Of a DNA stretch of 64,000 nt, positions 1 through 8,613 are shown one piece after another. The translations under genes and the position numbers were made by a program. Position 1 is the stretch's first letter, and each line of letters starts with the position of its first letter. Under the pieces are notes generated by a model. The model made no database searches and had not been told where the DNA came from. It saw only the letters and a program-made list of their open reading frames with translations. Source of the stretch: Azospirillum sp. B510 (GTDB lineage Bacteria > Pseudomonadota > Alphaproteobacteria > Azospirillales > Azospirillaceae); NCBI RefSeq assembly GCF_000010725.1, contig NC_013854.1:372001-436000 (forward strand). The letters run 5' to 3'.

Positions 1-532
1 CGATGTCGTGGCCATAGCTGTCGTTGATGCCCTTGAACTTGTCGATGTCGCACAGCGCGACGCAGAAGGGCTGGCCGGTGCGGCGGTAGCGGTTGTGCTC
101 GCGCTCCAGCGCCTCGCCCATCCCGCGCCGCGTGCGCAGGCCGGTCAGCGGATCCAGCCCGGACGCGGCGGCGGCGAAGGCGCGCTCCATCCGGCGCAGA
201 TGCAGCATGAACTCCTCGAAGCGGCCGATCACCCCCTCGAATTCGGACTCGGTCGGCAGCTCGCCGCCGGACGCCTTCAACAGGATCAGCCGGGCCTGCC
301 GGTGCATCTGCTCATGCAGGGTGACCAGCTTCTGCACCGCCGGCTGTTGCAGCACGTCGTCGCGGCTGGCGGCCTGGCACCAGGCGGCGAAGGACGCCGG
401 CGCCGACGCCCATTCGCCGCCGCGGCCGTCGCGGTAGAAGACGGCGCGCTGCCACTGGCCGATCCAGCGCAGATGCTCGTCGAGCACGGCGCCGAGCGCC
501 TCGGTCGTGGAGGGAGTGGTCGAATCGCTCAT
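1..532 (-). CDS. CZB-GGDEF diguanylate cyclase, DgcZ-like (partial)
   Basis: The gene runs off the left edge; only about 177 N-terminal residues are visible, starting at the ATG complementary to 530-532. The visible part has two pieces. Residues 1-120 look like a chemoreceptor zinc-binding (CZB) domain: His20 (HLRW), Cys52 (WCQ), and His73/His77 (HEQMH) match the spacing of the zinc ligands in E. coli DgcZ. From about residue 127, DPLTGLRTRRGM and CDIDKFKGINDSYGHD are the typical start of a GGDEF domain. By family knowledge, such proteins make cyclic-di-GMP and are inhibited by zinc. The catalytic GGDEF motif itself lies outside the window, so activity cannot be judged. The gene is transcribed alone, downstream of trpF on the same strand with a 114-bp gap. 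Confidence 0.8.
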   Translation of the reverse strand, partial: MSDSTTPSTTEALGAVLDEHLRWIGQWQRAVFYRDGRGGEWASAPASFAAWCQAASRDDVLQQPAVQKLVTLHEQMHRQARLILLKASGGELPTESEFEGVIGRFEEFMLHLRRMERAFAAAASGLDPLTGLRTRRGMGEALEREHNRYRRTGQPFCVALCDIDKFKGINDSYGHDI

Positions 533-610
533 TGGCGCATCCTACCCGACGGCGCAGGGTTCCGCCATGCGATCAAGATAAGCCGAAGCATTCGTCTAAA
601 ACAGGGCGCG

Positions 611-650
611 ATCGCGACAAGGAGGTCTACATCGCGACAAGGAGGTCTAC
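611..650. repeat. 20-bp perfect tandem duplication at trpF 3' end
   Basis: The 20-mer ATCGCGACAAGGAGGTCTAC occurs twice head to tail (611-630 and 631-650). The trpF stop codon (complement of 647-649) lies in the right-hand copy, so the left copy is the duplicated tail of the gene. On the plus strand each copy contains AAGGAGGT, but no plus-strand gene follows. Confidence 0.95.
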
Positions 651-1291
651 AGTGCCGCCACCGCCGTCAGGAAGGCGCTCACCAGCGCCGGATCCTTGTG
701 GCCGGGGCGATCCTCGACGCCCGACGACACGTCGACCTCGGCGGCGCCGGTGATCCGCACCGCCTCGGCGACATTGTCCGCCGTCAGGCCGCCGGACAGC
801 ATCCAGGGGCGCGGCCAGCGCCGCCCGGCCAGGATCGTCCAGTCGAAGGCGATGCCGTTGCCGCCGGGCAGCGCCGACACCTTGGCCGGCGGCTTGGCGT
901 CGAACAGCAGCCGGTCGGCGACCTCCGCCGCCGCCATCGCCGCGGCCAGATCCTCCGGCCCGCCGATCTTCACCGCCTTCATCACCGGCAGGGCGTAGCG
1001 GGCCTTGATCTCGGCGATGCGGCGCGGGGTCTCGCCGCCATGCAGCTGGATCAGGTCGAGCGGCACCTGCCCGGTGACATGCTCCAGGAACTCGTCGTCG
1101 GGATCGACGAACAGCCCGACGGAGCGCACGCCGGTCGGCAGCAGCCGCGCCAGTTCCGCCGCCATCGGCGGGGCGATGGCGCGCGGGCTGCGCGGATAGA
1201 AGACGAAGCCGACATAGCGCGCCCCGCCGGCGACGGCGGCGCGCAGGCTTTCCGGCTCGCCCAGCCCGCAGATCTTGGCGGCGACGCTCAT
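647..1291 (-). CDS. trpF: Phosphoribosylanthranilate isomerase
   Basis: This 214-residue protein is the normal length for TrpF, which isomerises phosphoribosylanthranilate to CdRP in tryptophan synthesis. The N-terminus VAAKICGL carries the conserved catalytic cysteine (KICG), and LLFDAKPP has the conserved aspartate. Later GGLTADNV and DVSSGVEDRPGHKD form the phosphate-binding end of the TIM barrel. The ATG overlaps the stop of pyrF by 4 bp (ATGA), so the two are translationally coupled. Many alphaproteobacteria place trpB and trpA immediately after trpF; here the next gene is an unrelated diguanylate cyclase, so those genes must be elsewhere. Confidence 0.95.
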   Translation of the reverse strand: MSVAAKICGLGEPESLRAAVAGGARYVGFVFYPRSPRAIAPPMAAELARLLPTGVRSVGLFVDPDDEFLEHVTGQVPLDLIQLHGGETPRRIAEIKARYALPVMKAVKIGGPEDLAAAMAAAEVADRLLFDAKPPAKVSALPGGNGIAFDWTILAGRRWPRPWMLSGGLTADNVAEAVRITGAAEVDVSSGVEDRPGHKDPALVSAFLTAVAAL

Positions 1292-2013
1292 GCGGCCCCT
1301 CGGGAGCTGGCGTCAATCTCGGCGGCGATGCGGCGGGCGGCGGCGGCCGGATCGGGTTCGGCGGTGATCGGGCGGCCGATGACCAGATGGTCGGCGCCGG
1401 CGGCCAGCGCCTCCGCCGGGGTCATGAAGCGCTTCTGGTCGTTGGTGGCGGCCCAGGCCGGGCGGATGCCGGGCACCATCAGGATGAAGTCGGGACCGCA
1501 GGCGGCGCGCACCAGCGCCACCTCGGCCGGCGAGCAGACGATGCCGTCCACCCCCGACGCCTTGGCCAGTTTCGCCAGCCGCACCACCTGCTCGGCCACC
1601 GGCTGCGACTGGCCGACCGCCGCCAGATCGCCCTCGTCCAGGCTGGTCAGCACGGTGACGGCCAGGATCTTCGGCCGGTCGGCCCCGGATGTCGCCGCCG
1701 TTTCCGCCGCCGCGCGCATCATCGCCGGCCCGCCGGAGCTGTGGATGGTCATGAAGGCCGGCTTCAGCGGCAGCGCCGCGCGCACGCCGCCGGCCACCGT
1801 GTTGGGGATGTCGTGCAGCTTGAGGTCGAGGAACAGCGGCGGGCCATCCTCGCCCACCACGGCGCGGACGCCGGCCGGGCCCTGGGCGATGAAGAATTCC
1901 AGCCCCAGCTTGATGCCGCCGACGGCCCCGGCCACCTGCCCGGCGATGCGGCGGGCGGCGTCGATCTCGGTGGTGTCGATGGAGCAATAGAGGCGCGAGG
2001 CTGGCGCGGTCAT
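1288..2013 (-). CDS. pyrF: Orotidine 5'-phosphate decarboxylase
   Basis: PyrF converts OMP to UMP, the last step of de novo pyrimidine synthesis. The catalytic signature LFLDLKLHDIPNTV carries the Asp-Lys-Asp charge network, and the C-terminal LVIGRPIT is the phosphate loop. I chose the ATG giving MTAPASRLYCSIDTTE (241 residues), which has a GGAG element upstream; an in-frame start at 2055 would add 14 poorly conserved residues. The gene overlaps trpF by 4 bp and is the first gene of that pair. The 118 bp upstream, towards the heme oxygenase gene, would hold the promoter, but I see no clear consensus. Confidence 0.95.
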   Translation of the reverse strand: MTAPASRLYCSIDTTEIDAARRIAGQVAGAVGGIKLGLEFFIAQGPAGVRAVVGEDGPPLFLDLKLHDIPNTVAGGVRAALPLKPAFMTIHSSGGPAMMRAAAETAATSGADRPKILAVTVLTSLDEGDLAAVGQSQPVAEQVVRLAKLAKASGVDGIVCSPAEVALVRAACGPDFILMVPGIRPAWAATNDQKRFMTPAEALAAGADHLVIGRPITAEPDPAAAARRIAAEIDASSRGAA

Positions 2014-2131
2014 GGGAAGGCGGTCTCCAGAACCCGGATGAGGATGGTCCGGCACCCTAGATCGGATCGCGCGAAAGCGGAATCGATTTGAAGCGTGACG
2101 CCGATCGCCTGACGTAAAGCCGGCGCCGGCT

Positions 2132-2707
2132 TCACCCCTCTTGCCCAGCCGTCCAGCGCTCCAGCGCGGCGAACAGGCCGGCGGCGGCGGCGCAGGCGGC
2201 GGCGAGGGCCGCCGGCTCCGCGAGCTCGTCCTCCAGCCGCAGCGTCAACGTCCTCCAGGCCCCGGCCATGTCCAGCCCGTCCGAGGCGAGGAAGCGGGCG
2301 CCGCGCCGGGCGTCGAAGCCCAGCGCGCGGGTGATGCCCGGCAGCATCGCCCGCCCGCCATGGGCCGATCCGTCCAGCACATAGCGCGCCGCCAGCCGCG
2401 CTGGCGCGCCGTCCAGCGGCGGCAGGTCCGTCATCTCCGCCAGCCCGCCGGGATCGATGCCGAGGACCCGCAGATCCTCGCGCAGCAGCGCCAGCCGCGC
2501 CGTGCCCACCTCTCCCCGGACGGTCGCGAGCGTCCGCTCCACCGGCGCGTTGAAGCCGTGGAGCACCGCCAGGGCGCGGCCATACTGATCGGCGGTGATG
2601 TCCGGCCGGACCAGCGGCCGCAACACCGCCGCCTTGTCGAGCCGGTCATGCGTTTCCCGCGTCGCGGCGCGCAGCGCCTGCCGTGCCGGTCCCATGATCG
2701 GTGCCAT
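2132..2707 (-). CDS. Biliverdin-producing heme oxygenase
   Basis: The 191-residue protein begins LRAATRETHDRLD; the THxxLD motif carries the proximal histidine that binds heme in bacterial heme oxygenases of the HmuO/BphO type. Length and helical character fit the family, which opens heme to biliverdin, releasing iron and CO. Biliverdin could serve a bacteriophytochrome, or the enzyme could recycle heme iron; no phytochrome gene is in the window. The gene starts 21 bp after the stop of the Atm1-type exporter on the same strand, so the two are probably co-transcribed, which would suit an iron or heme theme. That link is inference. Confidence 0.8.
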   Translation of the reverse strand: MAPIMGPARQALRAATRETHDRLDKAAVLRPLVRPDITADQYGRALAVLHGFNAPVERTLATVRGEVGTARLALLREDLRVLGIDPGGLAEMTDLPPLDGAPARLAARYVLDGSAHGGRAMLPGITRALGFDARRGARFLASDGLDMAGAWRTLTLRLEDELAEPAALAAACAAAAGLFAALERWTAGQEG

Positions 2708-2728
2708 GATCCTCGGCCCCCGTTCCGG

Positions 2729-4651
2729 TCAGGTCGGCGCCAGCACGCCGGGCAGCGGCCCGCGACCGTCCGGGGGACCGTCCGGGAGGTCTTGCGCCGG
2801 GTCTTCTTCCACCGGGCTTTCCGTCGCCGCCCGGCTGGTTTCCTGCTGCCGGGTCCACAGGGCGGCGTAGGCGCCGCGGGCGGCCAGAAGATCGGCATGG
2901 CGGCCGCGCTCGATCACCCGGCCGGCCTCCAGCACCAGGATCTCGTCGGCGTCGATCACGGTGGACAGGCGATGCGCGATCACCAGCGTGGTGCGGCCGC
3001 GGCTGACCTCGCGCAGATTGGCCTGGATTTCACGCTCGGTGTGGGTGTCGAGCGCGCTGGTCGCCTCGTCGAACAGCAGGATCGCCGGGTCCTTCAGGAT
3101 GGTGCGGGCGATGGCGACGCGCTGCTTCTCGCCGCCGGACAGCTTCAGCCCGCGCTCGCCCACCGTGGTCTGATAGCCGTCGGGCAGCGCCATGACGAAA
3201 TCATGGATGTGGGCCAGCCGGGCCGCCCGCTCCACCTCCGCCGGGCTGGCGCCGGGGCGGCCATAGGCGATGTTGTAGAAGACGGTGTCGTTGAACAGGA
3301 CGGTGTCCTGCGGGACGATGCCGATGGATGCCCGCAGCGAGGCCTGGGTGACAGTGCGGATGTCCTGCCCGTCGATCAGCACCCGCCCGCCCTTGACGTC
3401 GTAGAAGCGGAACAGCAGCCGGCTGATGGTCGATTTGCCGGCGCCCGACGGGCCGACGATGGCGACCGTCCGTCCGGCCGGCACGGTGAAGCTGACATCC
3501 CTCAGGATCGGCCGGCGCGGGTCATAGCCGAACTCCACCCCCTCGAAGCGCAGTTCCGCGCCCTCGACCGCCAGCGGCCGGGCATCGGGGGCGTCGGCCA
3601 CCTCGCGGTCCACCGCCAGCAGGGTGACCATCGATTCGATGTCGATCAGCGACTGCTTGATCTCGCGATAGACCACGCCGAAGAAGTTCAGCGGCTGGTA
3701 GAGCTGCAACAGATAGGTGTTCACCAGCACGAAGTCGCCCAGCGACATGCCGCCGTCGACGATGCCCTTGGCCGCCATGCCCATCACCACCGCCAGCCCC
3801 AGCGAGATGATCGCCGACTGGCCGACATTCAGCAGCGACAGGCTCTGCTGGCTGCGCACCGCCGCCTGTTCATAGCTTTGCAGCGCGTCGTCATAGCGGC
3901 GGGCCTCATGCTCCTCGTTGCCGAAATACTTGACCGTCTCGTAATTCAGCAGGCTGTCGATCGCCTTGGTGTTGGCCTTGCTGTCGGTGTCGTTCATATG
4001 GCGGCGGAACTTGATGCGCCATTCCGACAGGAAGAAGGTGTAGAGGATGTAGCCCATCACCGTGACGAAGGTGGCGAGCGCGAACCAGACGCTGAACAGC
4101 CTCCACAGGATGGCGCAGACCAGCGTGATCTCCACCAGCGTCGGCCCGATCGAGAACAGGGTGTAGCGCAGAAGCGCTTCGATGGCCCGCGTTCCCCGTT
4201 CCAGCGAGCGGGTCAGGCCGCCGGTCTGGCGTTCCAGGTGGAAGCGCAGCGACAGCGCGTGCAGATGCCGGAACACCGACAGCGCCACCTTGCGGATGGT
4301 GCGCTGCGCCACCGTGGCGAAAACGGCGTCGCGCAACTCGGCGAAGAGCAGCGAGGTGACGCGGGCGAGACCATATGCGACGATAAGTCCCAGGGGGATG
4401 GCGACCGCCGCCGGCGCGGTTCCCGATCCGGGGGTCAGCGCATCCACCGCATGCTTGTAGAAGATCGGCACATAGACGTTGGCGACCTTGGCGCCGACCA
4501 GCAGCAGCATCGCCACCACCACCCGCACCCGTGTCTCAAGGGACTCTCGCGGCCAGATATAGGGCGCCAGCGAACGGATCGCGGCGCGCAGGTCGCCGGA
4601 CGGACGGCTGAAGGCATTGGTGCCGGAGGTCTGCGGAAGGCTGCGGCGCAT
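2729..4651 (-). CDS. Atm1/HMT1-type ABC half-transporter
   Basis: This is a 640-residue fused permease-ATPase. Residues 40-330 hold about six membrane helices, including VAMLLLVGAKVANVYVPIFY, typical of the Atm1 (mitochondrial/alphaproteobacterial ABCB7) family. The ATPase half has Walker A GPSGAGKST near residue 400, the ABC signature LSGGEKQRVAIAR, and Walker B ILLFDEATSALD near 520. Family members export glutathione-linked sulfur or metal conjugates and work as homodimers. The C-terminal 40 residues are Pro/Asp-rich and not conserved. No strong Shine-Dalgarno precedes the chosen ATG. The 290-bp gap up to the divergent chemoreceptor gene must contain both promoters. A heme oxygenase gene follows 21 bp downstream. 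Confidence 0.9.
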   Translation of the reverse strand: MRRSLPQTSGTNAFSRPSGDLRAAIRSLAPYIWPRESLETRVRVVVAMLLLVGAKVANVYVPIFYKHAVDALTPGSGTAPAAVAIPLGLIVAYGLARVTSLLFAELRDAVFATVAQRTIRKVALSVFRHLHALSLRFHLERQTGGLTRSLERGTRAIEALLRYTLFSIGPTLVEITLVCAILWRLFSVWFALATFVTVMGYILYTFFLSEWRIKFRRHMNDTDSKANTKAIDSLLNYETVKYFGNEEHEARRYDDALQSYEQAAVRSQQSLSLLNVGQSAIISLGLAVVMGMAAKGIVDGGMSLGDFVLVNTYLLQLYQPLNFFGVVYREIKQSLIDIESMVTLLAVDREVADAPDARPLAVEGAELRFEGVEFGYDPRRPILRDVSFTVPAGRTVAIVGPSGAGKSTISRLLFRFYDVKGGRVLIDGQDIRTVTQASLRASIGIVPQDTVLFNDTVFYNIAYGRPGASPAEVERAARLAHIHDFVMALPDGYQTTVGERGLKLSGGEKQRVAIARTILKDPAILLFDEATSALDTHTEREIQANLREVSRGRTTLVIAHRLSTVIDADEILVLEAGRVIERGRHADLLAARGAYAALWTRQQETSRAATESPVEEDPAQDLPDGPPDGRGPLPGVLAPT

Positions 4652-4941
4652 CGGTTTTTTCGCTGGTCCCTGTAGTTTCGCGGGAAACCGACCCCTTGGG
4701 CATGGGCCGGAAAACGGCTCCGTCCCGAAAGCCGTCCCGGAAATCGCTGCACAGGCGACCTAACCTAGGGACCGGTGCGGCATCGTCAAAGCCCCGCGGC
4801 CCGGGCAGGGCGTTATTTTGACGCGGCCCTGGACCGCTTTCGGCGCATTTCTCAGCCCGATGGCAACGGACTGGAAACCATCTTCCACTACCCTTCCGGG
4901 CGAATCGCGTTCAAAGCGCACCGCAGATCAAGGCTTCGACC

Positions 4942-7473
4942 ATGCAGAACGCCAGCTTCGCCGGCCGTTTCAAGGTGGGCACCCGCATCCAGGTGGGGTT
5001 CCTTCTGATCCTCGCCCTTCTCGCCCTGGTGGCCGCGCTGGGCGTGCGGTCGTTGTCGACGGTGGAGGACGGCTTCACCCGCTACGCGACCATCTCAGAC
5101 GCGTCGCTGCGGATTTCCGACGTGGACGGCTCGGTCTCCGACATGCGCCGCAACGCGCTCAACTACTCCTTTACCGGCAACGCCGCCCTGGTCGCTCCGG
5201 TCCAGGACCAGCAGAGGAAGCTGGGCGAGAAGCTGCGCTCCATCCGCGAAATCACGCAGGATCCCGGCCGCCGCGCCAATATCGAGGCGATGATCCGCTA
5301 TTTCGACAGCTACACCGCGAATTTCGCCCGGCTGGTCAAGGCGCGCGAGCTGCGCGCCCAGGTGGAGACGGAAGAGCTGACGCCGATGGGCATGAAGGCG
5401 CGCGAGGAGGTCGCTCAGACGATGGCCGCCGCCCAGGCCGCCGGCGATTTCGAAGCGGCCGCCCAGGCTGGCAAGGTCCAGGAACTGATGCTTGTCGCCC
5501 GGCTCGGCGCCCTGCGTTACACCTCGGCGCCGACGGTGAAGGGGGCGGAGGACGCGCGCGGCCAGATGGCCGATTTCATCAAGGCCGCGACCACCCTGTC
5601 GACCCGTCTGGCCGATCCGGCGCAAAAGCGCGCGATGGAGGATGCGGCGCAGACCGGCGCCCGCTATCTCGACGCCTTCAACCGCATCGTCAAGGCCGTC
5701 GACGAGGTCCAGGCGCTTGCCTTCAGCGTCATGACCAAGGAGGCGGAGGAGTTCGCCACCCTGGTGGACAAGACCATCGCCTCGCAGACGGAGGCGCGCG
5801 AGAGCGTGCTGGCGGGTGCGCAGACCGACATCGCCAACACCCGCAACCTGCTGATCGGCATGGCGGTCGGCGCCTTCGTCCTCGGCATCCTGGTGGCGCT
5901 GATCACCGCGCGCTCCATCGTCCGCCCGGTGGTGCAGATGACCGGCACGATGACGCAACTCGCCGCCGGCACCCTGACGGTCGATGTTCCGGCGCTGGAG
6001 AACCGTGACGAGATCGGCCTGATGGCCAAGGCCGTCCTGGTGTTCAAGGAGAACGCCATCGAGAAGAAGCGGATGGACGAGGCCGAGCGTGAGCGGCTGG
6101 AGGCCGAACGCCGCGCCGCCGAGGCCCAGCGCGCCCGCGAGCAGGCGATCGGCGAGGAGATCGCCGGCCTGATCGACGCGGTGTCGAAGGGCGACCTGGA
6201 ACGCCGCATCGATCTGGCCGGCAAGGATGGCTTCTACAGGACCATGTCGGAGGGCATCAACCGCCTGACCGACACGGTGGAGGCGGTCATCGCCGATCTG
6301 GGCGAGGTTCTGGCGGCCCTGGCCCAGGGCGACCTGAACCGCCGGGTCACCCGCGATTACCAGGGCGCCTTCGAGCGGGTGAAGACCGACGTCAACGCCA
6401 CCTCGACCCGGCTGGCCGAGATCGTCGGCCAGATCACCCAGGCGGCGGAGACCATCGCCGCCGCCGCCGCCGAGGTGTCGCTGGGCTCCTCCGACCTCGC
6501 CGACCGGACCGAGCAGCAGGCCTCCTCGCTGGAGGAGACCGCGGCCAGCATGGAGGAGCTGGGGGCGACCGTCCGCTCCAACGCGGAGAACGCCCAGCGC
6601 GCCAACGTGATGGCGGCCCAGGCCCGCAGCTCCGCCGAATCGGGCGGCGGCGTCGCCGGATCGGCCATCGAGGCGATGCGGCGGATCGAGGAATCCAGCC
6701 GCAAGATCACCGACATCATCGGCGTGATCGACGAGATCGCCTTCCAGACCAACCTGCTGGCGCTGAACGCGGCGGTGGAGGCGGCGCGGGCCGGCGACGC
6801 CGGGCGCGGCTTCGCCGTGGTGGCGCAGGAGGTGCGGCAGCTCGCCCAGCGCTCCGCCCAGGCGTCGAAGGAGATCAAGGGGCTGATCCTGGACAGCGAC
6901 GCCCAGGTCAAGGACGGCGTCGATCTGGTCAGCAAGGCCGGTCAGGCTTTGGACGGCATCGTGTCCGGGGTGCAGCAGGTTGCGACCCTGATTGCCGAGA
7001 TGGCATCCGCCTCCTCCGAGCAGGCTACGGCGCTGGACGAGATCAACTCGACCGTCGCCAACATGGACGAGATGACGCAGAAGAACGCCGCCCTGGTCGA
7101 GGAGACCACCGCCGCCGCCCAGGCGATGAGCGGTCAGGCCGGCGACCTGAAGGCCCTGGTCGGCTTCTTCAAGCTCGAACAGCCGGCGGGCTTCGGCTAT
7201 GCCCCGGCACCGCGCGCGATGGCGGCCGCCCATGCCGTCCATACCGCCCCGGCGGTCGTCACCACCCGCCGCCCGCCGCCCGCCGTCCGTGCCACCGCCG
7301 CCAAGCCCGCGGCCCGCGGCAATGGCGGCAACGGCGGCGGCACGGCCCACGCCGCTGGCGCCAAGGCGCCGGCCCGTCCGGAGGCCCGGTCCGAGTCCTC
7401 GACGCGCGTCGCCGGCACGGTTCCGGTGCTGAAGCACAGCGTCGGCGACGACGATGACTGGAAGGAGTTCTGA
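4942..7473 (+). CDS. Methyl-accepting chemotaxis protein, multi-HAMP
   Basis: An 843-residue transmembrane chemoreceptor. TM1 is about residues 17-37, followed by a 255-residue all-helical periplasmic sensor, then TM2 near 298-320 (LIGMAVGAFVLGILVALI). A HAMP follows TM2, and two further HAMP-like units are visible (VSKGDLERRI and LAQGDLNRRV), giving a poly-HAMP relay. The signalling hairpin has DEIAFQTNLLALNAAVEAAR and GRGFAVVAQEVRQLA. After a low-complexity Ala/Gly/Pro linker the protein ends in DDDDWKEF; the WxxF tail resembles the CheR/CheB-tethering pentapeptide. The ligand is unknown; no che genes are nearby. The start is supported by AAGG nine bases upstream. Confidence 0.95.
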   Translation: MQNASFAGRFKVGTRIQVGFLLILALLALVAALGVRSLSTVEDGFTRYATISDASLRISDVDGSVSDMRRNALNYSFTGNAALVAPVQDQQRKLGEKLRSIREITQDPGRRANIEAMIRYFDSYTANFARLVKARELRAQVETEELTPMGMKAREEVAQTMAAAQAAGDFEAAAQAGKVQELMLVARLGALRYTSAPTVKGAEDARGQMADFIKAATTLSTRLADPAQKRAMEDAAQTGARYLDAFNRIVKAVDEVQALAFSVMTKEAEEFATLVDKTIASQTEARESVLAGAQTDIANTRNLLIGMAVGAFVLGILVALITARSIVRPVVQMTGTMTQLAAGTLTVDVPALENRDEIGLMAKAVLVFKENAIEKKRMDEAERERLEAERRAAEAQRAREQAIGEEIAGLIDAVSKGDLERRIDLAGKDGFYRTMSEGINRLTDTVEAVIADLGEVLAALAQGDLNRRVTRDYQGAFERVKTDVNATSTRLAEIVGQITQAAETIAAAAAEVSLGSSDLADRTEQQASSLEETAASMEELGATVRSNAENAQRANVMAAQARSSAESGGGVAGSAIEAMRRIEESSRKITDIIGVIDEIAFQTNLLALNAAVEAARAGDAGRGFAVVAQEVRQLAQRSAQASKEIKGLILDSDAQVKDGVDLVSKAGQALDGIVSGVQQVATLIAEMASASSEQATALDEINSTVANMDEMTQKNAALVEETTAAAQAMSGQAGDLKALVGFFKLEQPAGFGYAPAPRAMAAAHAVHTAPAVVTTRRPPPAVRATAAKPAARGNGGNGGGTAHAAGAKAPARPEARSESSTRVAGTVPVLKHSVGDDDDWKEF

Positions 7474-7493
7474 GCGGACCCGCGAAGGCCGCC

Positions 7494-7523
7494 GGCCGGA
7501 CGATCTTCGGCCGGACGATCTTC
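7494..7523. repeat. 15-bp perfect tandem duplication after the chemoreceptor gene
   Basis: GGCCGGACGATCTTC occurs at 7494-7508 and again at 7509-7523, followed by a partial third unit (GGCCG). It begins 20 bp past the chemoreceptor stop codon and lies in the noncoding gap before potB. Confidence 0.95.
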
Positions 7524-7664
7524 GGCCGTCCGGTCGGGGGCCGCGGGCCTTGAGGGCGTCGAGCGGCCCATTTCCCACCCACATCGTCATACGGCCGCGC
7601 TTGCGCCGGCACGAACCCCCATGATAGGCGTCGAATCGGTCCAACAGGTTGGAGCAGCGCCCGA

Positions 7665-8549
7665 ATGACGGAGGTTCTTCGCCGGTACGGCCCGGTTCTG
7701 ACCGGGGTCATCCTGCTCGCCGTGGCGCTGTGGCTGGCGCTGCTGGTGGTGCTGCCGCAACTGATGATGGTCGGCTTCTCCTTCCGGCCGTCGCTGCCGC
7801 CCTCGAAGATCGGCGGGCCGGAGGATGTCTTCACGGTCAGGAACTACCTGACGCTGTGGACCAACCAGATCCATCTGACGATCTTCCTGAAAACGATCTG
7901 GGCCAGCGCGCTCGTCACGGCGACCACCTTGGCGGTCTGCTATCCGGTCGCCTTCTACCTGGCCCAGGTCGCGCCGAAGCGGCGGCTGCCGCTGTTGATC
8001 CTGATGCTGGTCGTGCCCTTCTGGATCAACGAGCTGCTGCGCACCTTCTCCTGGTACATCATCCTGGCCTTCAACGGGCCGCTGAACGCGCTGCTGCTGG
8101 GGCTGGGCATCATCGACGAGCCGCGGCGCTTCCTGGGCGGCGACGCCGGGGTGATCGTCGGCATGGTCTATGTCTACATCCTGTTCATGGTCTTCCCGCT
8201 CTACAACGCCATCGAGTCGCTGGACCGCAACCAGATCGAGGCGGCGCGCGATCTCGGGGCCGGCTGGCTGCGCATCCATCGCCGGATCGTCCTGCCCCAT
8301 GCCAAGCCGGGCATCGCCGTCGGCTGCATCATGACCTTCATGCTGGCGGCCGGCAGCTACGCCGTGCCGGCCCTGCTGGGCGGGCCGAACAGCCGCTGGT
8401 TCACCGAGATCATCTACAACTGGTTCTTCGAGGGCGGGAACTGGAACCAGGGGGCGGCCTACGCCTTCATCCTGCTGGTGCTGTGCATCGGCTTCATCCT
8501 CGGCGCGATGCGGTTGTTCCGCGTCGGGCTGGCGGATATCGCGAAATGA
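7665..8549 (+). CDS. potB: Polyamine-type ABC transporter permease, PotB-like
   Basis: A 294-residue inner-membrane permease with six predicted helices. The EAA loop that docks the ATPase is AARDLGAGWLRIHRRIVLPH, and the ending resembles PotB/PotH proteins of spermidine/putrescine importers. Upstream GGAG supports the ATG at 7665. The second permease gene follows after 64 bp on the same strand. The ATPase (PotA) and periplasmic binding protein (PotD) genes normally next to potBC are absent on both sides, so substrate assignment rests on permease similarity alone. Confidence 0.85.
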   Translation: MTEVLRRYGPVLTGVILLAVALWLALLVVLPQLMMVGFSFRPSLPPSKIGGPEDVFTVRNYLTLWTNQIHLTIFLKTIWASALVTATTLAVCYPVAFYLAQVAPKRRLPLLILMLVVPFWINELLRTFSWYIILAFNGPLNALLLGLGIIDEPRRFLGGDAGVIVGMVYVYILFMVFPLYNAIESLDRNQIEAARDLGAGWLRIHRRIVLPHAKPGIAVGCIMTFMLAAGSYAVPALLGGPNSRWFTEIIYNWFFEGGNWNQGAAYAFILLVLCIGFILGAMRLFRVGLADIAK

Positions 8550-8613
8550 GCCGCCGCCAAATCTGCCCGCAGCCCATGGAATCGCAGACAGGATCGCAGA
8601 CAGGATCGCCGAC

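Noticed and set aside
611..650. AAGGAGGT elements as ribosome-binding sites of a plus-strand gene
   Set aside because: The only following plus-strand frames are antisense to trpF; the motif arises from the duplicated 3' end of that gene.
2141..4675. An 844-codon plus-strand frame over the heme oxygenase and Atm1 genes
   Set aside because: Antisense shadow; the opposite strand encodes clear motifs such as Walker A and B.
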